A DNA stretch of 23,719 nucleotides, from the NCBI GenBank assembly GCA_002497295.1, contig DANO01000006.1, positions 456 through 24,174 on the forward strand. Reading direction: 5' to 3'. This DNA is from Euryarchaeota archaeon UBA171. Its GTDB lineage: Archaea > Thermoplasmatota > Poseidoniia > Poseidoniales > Thalassarchaeaceae. The notes beneath the pieces were generated by a model. It was not told the origin of the DNA, made no database searches, and worked only from the letters and a program-made list of their open reading frames with translations. Shown one piece after another: positions 14,351-20,700 of this stretch. How positions within the stretch are numbered: position 1 is the first letter of the stretch; the number at the start of each line of letters is the position of its first letter. The position numbers were made by a program, and so were the translations under genes.

Positions 14351-15391
14351 ATGGTGTCGGTGGAATGGAGGCGAATACCCACTGTATTGCTACCTCAGGA
14401 AATCGTCGATAAGGCTTTCAGAAAAGCAAGTAAGATGGCGGCATTGGTCGAAGACCCGGATAAGTACCACAGAGTCAGGAAGCAGATGAATAGGATGGTA
14501 CAGTCATCATCCGACACCATAGCAACCACATTACTCGACTGGGTTGATAGGTGGCCAAGTCTGAATGCCCTCCCTCTTTTCGACCAAGCTCTCATCGATG
14601 CTTCAGTTGGCGCTGACGATTATCGCAAGAATCTTGGAGGGATACAATGGGGCGCTGAGCAGGTTCGTAGGATAGCAGGTCGAATCCAGTCTGAAATGTT
14701 GAGGATACGCGATATATCTGGTTTCCATGAGAGTCGGAGATCTGCCTACGGGCGATTCGCTTCAATCCTTGACCAGCTTGAGCCGCAGCTCGAATGGTTG
14801 AATAAAGCACGCGACCGTCTCCGGGAACTTCCATCGATAGACCCTGCAAATCCATGTATCGTGGTGGCAGGAGCCCCAAACGTTGGCAAATCAGCTCTCA
14901 TCACCGCATTGTCATCTGGTGAGCCTGAAGTCGCAGCATACCCATTCACAACCAAGCGACTTCATCTAGGCCACTTTACACATCGGAGGAGAAAATATCA
15001 GATGGTCGATACACCCGGCCTCCTAGATCGTCCCAATATAGAAAGAAATGCAATTGAGATGCAGGCAATAGCCGCTTTGGAGAATACCGGGGATATTGTA
15101 TTATTTCTGATTGATCCGTCTGGATCTGGCGGAACTCCTCTAAATGAGCAGTTGAGTTTACTAGATGAGGTAAAGGGTCTGATAAGTGCTAGGCGATTCA
15201 TCTTGGTACGTTCAAAGGCGGATATCGATGCTCCTAGCCTTCCTGACTCAATGCCTGTTAGCTCGATAGATGGTACCGGATTGGAAGAACTCCGTTCAAC
15301 CATCGTATCTTCGATAGCAGCAGACGTAGTCGAAGATCCTCTTAATCTTCCATCGGACTGGCATCGCGAGGATATAGGCATAGATCTGTGA
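14351..15391 (+). CDS. NOG1-like GTPase (OBG/HflX superfamily)
   Basis: The 346 residues have an N-terminal helical region (about 1-165), as in NOG1/Nog1p, followed by a G domain. The motifs are G1 GAPNVGKS (174-181), a YPFTTK switch region (197-202), G3 DTPGLLD (220-226) and G4 as RSKAD (287-291) in place of NKxD, with SSID at 304-307 as a possible G5. Eukaryotic and archaeal NOG1 proteins act in large ribosomal subunit maturation. The ATG at 14351 was chosen because the residues before it in the open frame look non-coding and overlap the divergent gene. An AGGGAT precedes it. The stop is one base from the convergent zinc-ribbon gene. Confidence 0.87.
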   Translation: MVSVEWRRIPTVLLPQEIVDKAFRKASKMAALVEDPDKYHRVRKQMNRMVQSSSDTIATTLLDWVDRWPSLNALPLFDQALIDASVGADDYRKNLGGIQWGAEQVRRIAGRIQSEMLRIRDISGFHESRRSAYGRFASILDQLEPQLEWLNKARDRLRELPSIDPANPCIVVAGAPNVGKSALITALSSGEPEVAAYPFTTKRLHLGHFTHRRRKYQMVDTPGLLDRPNIERNAIEMQAIAALENTGDIVLFLIDPSGSGGTPLNEQLSLLDEVKGLISARRFILVRSKADIDAPSLPDSMPVSSIDGTGLEELRSTIVSSIAADVVEDPLNLPSDWHREDIGIDL

Positions 15392-15392
15392 T

Positions 15393-15512
15393 TTATTCTA
15401 CCCGCCAGGTGTGGCCGCAAACCTTGCAGTACAGATCATATCCGCCGTAGGAACTGGGCAAACCCTCGACCTTCACGGGAGTATTGCAATTCGCACAAAT
15501 CTGTGACTTCAT
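15393..15512 (-). CDS. 39-residue zinc-ribbon micro-protein
   Basis: This is a short complete frame, ATG 15512 to TAA 15393. The product opens MKSQICANCNTPVKVEG, has a Tyr/Gly-rich turn (YGGYDLY), and ends CKVCGHTWRVE. The two CxxC knuckles (CANC and CKVC) about 20 residues apart are a rubredoxin-like or TFIIS-like zinc ribbon. An AAGGGG ribosome-site candidate sits one base before the ATG. The gene is the last of a minus-strand unit behind pyrH, 42 bases after the two-TM protein. Its stop is one base from the NOG1 stop, which is the packing seen for other real convergent pairs here. The partner or target is unknown. Confidence 0.75.
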   Translation of the reverse strand: MKSQICANCNTPVKVEGLPSSYGGYDLYCKVCGHTWRVE

Positions 15513-15554
15513 GCCCCTTGCCAAGGGTCACAGGTCCTTCAACAACTCGCAGGA

Positions 15555-16139
15555 TCAGGAGTCGACAAAACGTTTCCAAAGTACCTCTACGGGGTAAATC
15601 ATCTCGATAGCCCCAATCAGTAGGACGGCTCCAATGGCTAGCAAAAGCAATTCTAGTACCGGCGCAATACCTACCGACGGGCTAATTGTTACAAGTTGCT
15701 CATCCAAGTCTGCACCCTCCTTTCCAGCCGATACAAATCGATACGAATCTGGTTGAAGATCAAGTTTGAAATTACCTTGAGAGTCCGGGCCTCCGGAAAT
15801 AAATTCAAAATCGTCTTTGGTGCATGCTGTTAACCCGTCACCATCCGGCGGGCAAGAATCAGCATAAGATGCGTCGACAACCCCTATCCAGCTTTTAGAT
15901 GGTTCACTCCATTCGATAGTCAATTCTATGTCCATCAAAAGAAAGCCAGCCGGAACCTCTAGATCGGACCCGGTCATCCCCACCAGACAACCTTCATCTG
16001 ACACCTCCGTGCATGGTACGACAGGGATTTGAACACGTTCAGTATCCAAATCGATGCCATAAACGCTGATACCCCCTATTAGCAGGCAGAGTACCCCTAC
16101 CGCGCCGGGCAGTACGGACAGTATACGCACCACTCGCAT
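15555..16139 (-). CDS. uncharacterised two-TM surface protein
   Basis: The 194 residues have a hydrophobic N-terminal segment (about 8-28, VLPGAVGVLCLLIGGISVYG) and a C-terminal one (about 157-180, IAPVLELLLLAIGAVLLIGAIEMI). Between them is an acidic region of about 125 residues, presumably extracellular, with four cysteines. Alternating strands in it (FLLMDIELTIEW, FKLDLQPDSYRFV) suggest a beta-sandwich. I recognise no catalytic motif. It lies 38 bases after the DUF2116-like gene and 42 bases before the zinc-ribbon micro-protein in what looks like one transcript. Function unknown. Confidence 0.7.
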   Translation of the reverse strand: MRVVRILSVLPGAVGVLCLLIGGISVYGIDLDTERVQIPVVPCTEVSDEGCLVGMTGSDLEVPAGFLLMDIELTIEWSEPSKSWIGVVDASYADSCPPDGDGLTACTKDDFEFISGGPDSQGNFKLDLQPDSYRFVSAGKEGADLDEQLVTISPSVGIAPVLELLLLAIGAVLLIGAIEMIYPVEVLWKRFVDS

Positions 16140-16177
16140 AAGGGGCTGCAGACGGCATGCCGCAATGACGCTTACGC

Positions 16178-16396
16178 TTACATGGCGGACAGAACAGCCA
16201 GAACCAAGGCTATAGCAGGAAACAGGTAAAGCATCACTGTGAACCGCTTCCTTGAAGCCTCTCTCTTAGAATGGGTGATCGAACAACCCTCATCTCTGCA
16301 TATCGGAGGATCTCTGTCAAGAGGTATCGGTGCCCAACATACTGTGCAGTGTCTGTGCGATGTCATTGCGGTTCGCTGCCTCTTCGTCTGGCTCAT
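16178..16396 (-). CDS. zinc-ribbon membrane protein, DUF2116-like
   Basis: The 72 residues have an N-terminal Cys/His cluster (HRHCTVCWAPIP, then ICRDEGC) and a short basic linker (SKREASRKRF). One C-terminal membrane helix follows (VMLYLFPAIALVLAVLSAM). This layout is that of archaeal DUF2116 proteins, small zinc-binding tail-anchored proteins of unknown role. The ATG at 16396 lies 4 bases after the pyrH stop and is preceded by a GAGGAGAG site inside the end of pyrH, so the two genes appear coupled. An internal ATG (MTSHRHC, 16366) is less likely. Confidence 0.75.
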   Translation of the reverse strand: MSQTKRQRTAMTSHRHCTVCWAPIPLDRDPPICRDEGCSITHSKREASRKRFTVMLYLFPAIALVLAVLSAM

Positions 16397-16400
16397 TTAA

Positions 16401-17102
16401 TCACTCTCCTCGTATCCTAGTCCCATTGAAAGGCAGCCCTGAAAGAGCGGACTCAAGGGCTGCAAGGTCTTTCCCATAAACAACGTCAAGATTTAGATTG
16501 AATTCTCGTGCTCGCATCGCTCCGACAGGGTCAACTACGGTTCTGCCCCCTGCCTTATGTTCCGAAGCCTCTCCTACAATGGCTCTGAGTTCTTCATGGC
16601 TCATCTGCATTATTTTGGTAGCCTCGGAGTCTAGAGACGGATCAGAACTGTAGACATGAGTCACATTCGTCGCGATCAAACAGGATTCAGCATTCATCCC
16701 CATGGCCAACTCTATCGCAACACAGTCGGTTGTATGGCCGGGTACTGTGCCACCCATAACAACCACTCCGTTGCCTGAGGATGCCAAGGCCTCTTCTATC
16801 GATAGTGGCGCCACCTCAGATACACGTACCCCGACGCCGGATAGCCCTTCTCTGACCATGGAAGCATTTAGTCGAGTAGCAGCTATGCCGATACGATCCA
16901 GCGCATCTCTATCGTCAGTCAATGCCGAGGCAGCCTCTATACCACGTCTGGCGGCAGCACCCCCACCAACAACTATCGCTGTGGTGGATCCCTCTGAAGC
17001 ACGCCGTTCGAGAATAAGCCCAAGCCCCTCGATCCAGACATGAATTTCCTCAGAATTGCCGCTCAAGAGACTACCTCCGAGCGCCATCACGCGAGTATCC
17101 AT
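16401..17102 (-). CDS. pyrH: uridylate kinase (UMP kinase), archaeal type
   Basis: This enzyme phosphorylates UMP to UDP in the pyrimidine pathway and belongs to the amino-acid-kinase fold. The 233 residues start MDTRVMALGGSLLSG, matching the archaeal family start. They contain VVGGGAAARRGIE (ATP/phosphate loop), DRIGIAATRLNASMV, GTVPGHTTDCVAIELA and ATNVTHVYSSDP (usually TNVDGVYDKDP in relatives). KAGGRTVVDPVGA and AREFNLNLDVV lie in the C-terminal part. The frame stays open to ATG 17165, which would add 21 residues not typical of the family; I prefer 17102. The gene heads a minus-strand unit with three small genes. It is divergent from aRF1. Confidence 0.87.
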   Translation of the reverse strand: MDTRVMALGGSLLSGNSEEIHVWIEGLGLILERRASEGSTTAIVVGGGAAARRGIEAASALTDDRDALDRIGIAATRLNASMVREGLSGVGVRVSEVAPLSIEEALASSGNGVVVMGGTVPGHTTDCVAIELAMGMNAESCLIATNVTHVYSSDPSLDSEATKIMQMSHEELRAIVGEASEHKAGGRTVVDPVGAMRAREFNLNLDVVYGKDLAALESALSGLPFNGTRIRGE

Positions 17103-17195
17103 GGCGCACCCTAGTTCTCGGCTGTCTATCAATAACTCGTCTGAGATGCCCACAGGCTTCATCAATATGGCCCCGTGGGTTAAGATGAGGTTCCA

Positions 17196-18446
17196 ATGAT
17201 GAGCGACGACACTGAGCAGCAGTATCGACGGCTCCGCCTCAAGAAAGCGCTGGAGGATTTACGGGGCATGAAAGGCATGGGTACTGAGTTAGTTTCAGTG
17301 GTTATACCGCCCGACCGAAAGATCCACGATGTGAGGCAACAACTTTCTCAAGAGGCTGGACAGGCTGCCAACATAAAGTCGAAATCGACAAAGAAACACG
17401 TCCAGGATGCAATCGAATCCGCGATTGCGACACTCAACCGCCACACGACTCCGGGGGAAAGGGGAATCGCGTTATACGTGGGACACGTCATCGTAGGAAA
17501 CAACAAGACAAGACTGATTTCAGTAGTTGTGGATGACCCTCCTGAGCCGCTGCAGTCATACAGGTACAGGTGCGATTCAACATTCGAGACATCTCAATTA
17601 GAAGAGATGCTGATAGACAGAACGTCTTACGGATTATTCGTAATCGACCGCGGAGAAGCAGCATACGGGATTGCAACAGGTAAGAGGATCCATTGTCAAG
17701 AGGAACTCCAAAGCAACATAATGGGAAAACACAGGCAGGGCGGACAATCTGCACAGCGATTCGAGCGCTTGATCGAGGAGGCGGCCCACAATTTCTTCAA
17801 GAGAGCGACTGAGCATGCATGTTCGTACTGGCTGCCCAACATTGAGAATATCAGAGGCATCATTGTAGGAGGACCAGGAGGGACCAAGGATTTCGTAATG
17901 AAGAATGATTACCTCCATCACGAAATTAAGAAATTGATAAGAGAGCCGTATTTCGATGTCGGCTACTCAAATGAGAGCGGCTTGAGGGAACTCGTACAGA
18001 GAGCAGGCTCTTTGATGGATAAAATCGATCTAGATGCTGAAAGAGAACTTGTTGATCGATTTCTTCGTGAAGTGATGCAAGCACATCCCAAAGCCACCTA
18101 CGGCGAGGTCATGGTCCGTGCAGCCCTAGAACAAGGTGCTGTCGACACGCTCCTGCTATCAGAGGGGCTACGAGTCCGACGTGTTGGCTGGTATTGCAAA
18201 TCCTGCAGCCATGAGTGGAACTCTTCCCAACAATCTAGGACGGAAATTCCCGATTGCCCGTCGTGCGGCTCCGAGTCTCCTGTGGAAGACCCTGAGAGAA
18301 CAATGGACCTCGTAGATGAGCTTAGTCGGCTAGCATTGAGGACATCGGCCAATGTGTCCCTCATTTCTCTCGATTCCGAGGAAGGTTCCACTTTAGCAAG
18401 CAGTTTCGGAGGTATCGCTGCAGTGCTAAGGTACCCGTGGAGCTGA
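17196..18446 (+). CDS. prf1: archaeal peptide chain release factor aRF1
   Basis: This factor recognises all three stop codons and triggers peptide release. The 416 residues carry the eRF1/aRF1 signature elements. NIKS at 59-62 and YRCDSTF at 124-130 (YxCxxxF) decode the stop codon, and GGQ at 182-184 in HRQGGQSAQRF acts at the peptidyl-transferase centre. A C-terminal four-Cys zinc ribbon (CKSC and CPSC) lies near residues 334-358. A GAGGT site sits 5 bases before ATG 17196, and a second ATG follows immediately. argS begins 4 bases after the stop, so the two translation genes are probably co-transcribed. Confidence 0.96.
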   Translation: MMSDDTEQQYRRLRLKKALEDLRGMKGMGTELVSVVIPPDRKIHDVRQQLSQEAGQAANIKSKSTKKHVQDAIESAIATLNRHTTPGERGIALYVGHVIVGNNKTRLISVVVDDPPEPLQSYRYRCDSTFETSQLEEMLIDRTSYGLFVIDRGEAAYGIATGKRIHCQEELQSNIMGKHRQGGQSAQRFERLIEEAAHNFFKRATEHACSYWLPNIENIRGIIVGGPGGTKDFVMKNDYLHHEIKKLIREPYFDVGYSNESGLRELVQRAGSLMDKIDLDAERELVDRFLREVMQAHPKATYGEVMVRAALEQGAVDTLLLSEGLRVRRVGWYCKSCSHEWNSSQQSRTEIPDCPSCGSESPVEDPERTMDLVDELSRLALRTSANVSLISLDSEEGSTLASSFGGIAAVLRYPWS

Positions 18447-18450
18447 TACT

Positions 18451-20187
18451 TTGCGTGATTTGATAAAACCCGTATCGGAGGCTCTTGAACCAGTTTTAAT
18501 CGAGATGGGACTAGCAGATTTTGATTCAAAATCAATCATTGGACCAGCTACAGATAAATCTCACGGAGACATTGCAATACCCTGTCACCAATTCGCACGG
18601 ATTCTAAAAAAATCACCAGTTGAAATTGCCGATGAAGCAGCTAAAAGAATGAATGAACATCTCGAGGGGATCGCCTCCGCATCCTCAGTCGCAGGCTTCC
18701 TCAACATAACGGCTGAGAGCCGCTGGTTAGCAGATCGTCTTTCAGAACTTGTGGGGCACCCCACGAATGGGGTGGAAAGAAACTCTACAAGAACAGTGGT
18801 GGTGGATTACTCATCCCCAAACATCGCCAAAGAGATGCACGTAGGACATCTCAGATCCACCGTGATAGGGGACGCGCTCGTCAGAATTCTTGAGATGAAG
18901 GGTAATACGGTAATCCGTGAGAATCACGTCGGGGACTGGGGCACACCGTTCGGTATGCTGATTGAGAGACTCGAAGATTTAGAATCCGAAGGAATTCAAC
19001 CTTTAGTCGCACTTGCAGACCTCGGTATATTCTATCGGGATGCACGATCTTCATTCGACTCGGATGAAAATTTCCGTGAACGAGCAAGGAGGAGGGTAGT
19101 AGCCCTTCAGTCCGGGGATGAAGCGACAATGGCGCGTTGGAGACAACTGGTTGATCTATCCTTTTCATATTTCGACGAGGTTTACGACCTGCTCGGGGTT
19201 CTGTTGACAAAAGATGACGTGAGGGGAGAGTCATTTTACGACCCATTGCTGGCAAGAGTCGTAGAAAGACTCGATGAAAGAGGCCTCTTGAGCAATAATT
19301 CGGGCGCAGAGGTCATGTATCCCGGTGACTGGCTCAACAGAGAGGGAAAACCGCTCCCACTCATCATAAGAAAGGGAGATGGAGGGTACAATTACGCTAC
19401 TTCAGACCTAGCCTGTATAATCGATCGGGTAGAGAGGCTCGGGGCCGACGACTTAGTGTATGTAGTGGGCGCTGAGCAAAAACAGCACTTTCAGATGGTA
19501 TTCGCTGCTGCAAGAATCGCAGGATTTCTCCAAGATGAGCACACATCAAAACACGTTCCATTTGGACTTGTTTTGGGTTCTGATGGAGGGAAACTCAAGA
19601 GCAGGAGTGGAGGAGCTATTCGACTACTTGACCTCCTCCAAGAGGCAATACAGAGAGCATCCGAAGCTGTCTCTAATCGTAACCCTGGTATGACCTCCTC
19701 TGAAATAGAGTCAATCGCCATGAGTATCGGCATAGGCGCTGTAAAGTACTCGGATCTAAAGGCAGATCGGACGAAAGACTACGTGTTCGACTGGGAGAGG
19801 ATGCTGAGTTTCGAGGGCGAGACAGGCCCATATTTGCAGTATGCGCATGCTAGAATTAGAAGCATACTTGCTAGGTCTGGCAGCGAAGCATCTGTGGATA
19901 ACCCGGCGATGTATACCTTGCCTTCGAACGAGGAAGCTCGCTTGGCAAGGGAGATCTTGGCCTTTCCAGATGCCGTCGATACTGCAGCTTCCGAGTTGGC
20001 GCCACATAGGATTTGTAAGCAGCTGCATAGGATTTCACAGGCATTCGGCTCATTCTACGAGCATTGCCCGGTACTCATTGAAGACGACTCTTTACGAGTC
20101 GAAAGAATATCATTGTGCGCCCTTACTGGCGACATACTGCAGACCGGTTTGAAACTACTTGGAATAGATGCCCCTCATAGGATGTAA
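18451..20187 (+). CDS. argS: arginyl-tRNA synthetase
   Basis: This is a class I synthetase charging tRNA-Arg, 578 residues, close to the 577 of E. coli. An N-terminal Add-1-like region (about 1-95) comes first. The HIGH motif appears as HVGH at 130-133 in MHVGHLRSTVIGDAL, and ENHVGDWGTPFGMLIERL is near 150. The KMSKS region appears as KLKSRSG at 381-387. A DALR-type anticodon-binding domain fills the C-terminus (FEGETGPYLQYAHAR near 455). The only plausible start is TTG 18451, 4 bases after the aRF1 stop; the next ATG would remove the conserved N-terminus. GGAG lies 8 bases upstream. Confidence 0.95.
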   Translation: MRDLIKPVSEALEPVLIEMGLADFDSKSIIGPATDKSHGDIAIPCHQFARILKKSPVEIADEAAKRMNEHLEGIASASSVAGFLNITAESRWLADRLSELVGHPTNGVERNSTRTVVVDYSSPNIAKEMHVGHLRSTVIGDALVRILEMKGNTVIRENHVGDWGTPFGMLIERLEDLESEGIQPLVALADLGIFYRDARSSFDSDENFRERARRRVVALQSGDEATMARWRQLVDLSFSYFDEVYDLLGVLLTKDDVRGESFYDPLLARVVERLDERGLLSNNSGAEVMYPGDWLNREGKPLPLIIRKGDGGYNYATSDLACIIDRVERLGADDLVYVVGAEQKQHFQMVFAAARIAGFLQDEHTSKHVPFGLVLGSDGGKLKSRSGGAIRLLDLLQEAIQRASEAVSNRNPGMTSSEIESIAMSIGIGAVKYSDLKADRTKDYVFDWERMLSFEGETGPYLQYAHARIRSILARSGSEASVDNPAMYTLPSNEEARLAREILAFPDAVDTAASELAPHRICKQLHRISQAFGSFYEHCPVLIEDDSLRVERISLCALTGDILQTGLKLLGIDAPHRM

Positions 20188-20228
20188 ACACCGGAGCATT
20201 GGTTTACCTCACACCATTAGGGTTGCAT

Positions 20229-20693
20229 ATGCTTACAGTCGGAGACACAGCTCCAAGCTTCACACTAACCGCCCAAGATAAGTCGATATTCTCGAGCGAG
20301 GAACATTCTGGAACTAGGATGTTGGTGGTATTCTATCCAGCTGCATTCACCGGCGTCTGCACGGAGGAGATGTGCTCATTCAGCGATCTTATGGGCGACT
20401 TGGAAAAAGCAGGTTGCACCGTAGTTGGCATTTCTGTGGATGCTCCCTTCTCAAATGCAGCCTTCGCAGAATCAAATGAGATAGGATTCCCACTTCTCTC
20501 CGATGTCCATAGGTCCGTAATCAATGATTTCGGAGTCGCTTATCAAGATTTTTCGATCAAAGGCTACACGGTTGCAACAAGGTCAGTCTTCGTTGTAGAG
20601 TCTGACGGCACCGTGGGATATGCGTGGGCCGCTGAGAATCCAGGTATACAGCCGGATTACTCTGAGGTCATATCTTACTGCTTGAAGAATTAA
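20229..20693 (+). CDS. peroxiredoxin (AhpC/TSA family)
   Basis: This is a thiol peroxidase reducing hydrogen peroxide or organic peroxides, probably in the cytoplasm. The 154 residues start MLTVGDTAPSFTL, the standard family opening. The peroxidatic motif is PAAFTGVC (37-44), with Cys44 and Thr41, and the active-site Arg lies in TRSVFVV. A second cysteine (C49) follows five residues after Cys44, and others occur at C63 and near the C-terminus, so the resolving partner is not obvious. It resembles the BCP/AhpE branch. I chose ATG 20229 over the upstream TTG 20199 on family fit and an AGGG site. It ends 7 bases from the CD36-like gene. Confidence 0.92.
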   Translation: MLTVGDTAPSFTLTAQDKSIFSSEEHSGTRMLVVFYPAAFTGVCTEEMCSFSDLMGDLEKAGCTVVGISVDAPFSNAAFAESNEIGFPLLSDVHRSVINDFGVAYQDFSIKGYTVATRSVFVVESDGTVGYAWAAENPGIQPDYSEVISYCLKN

Positions 20694-20700
20694 TCAAGAA

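Noticed and set aside
17102..17165. 21-residue N-terminal extension of UMP kinase
   Set aside because: The extension is not typical of archaeal UMP kinases, which begin just before the GGS loop; ATG 17102 fits better.
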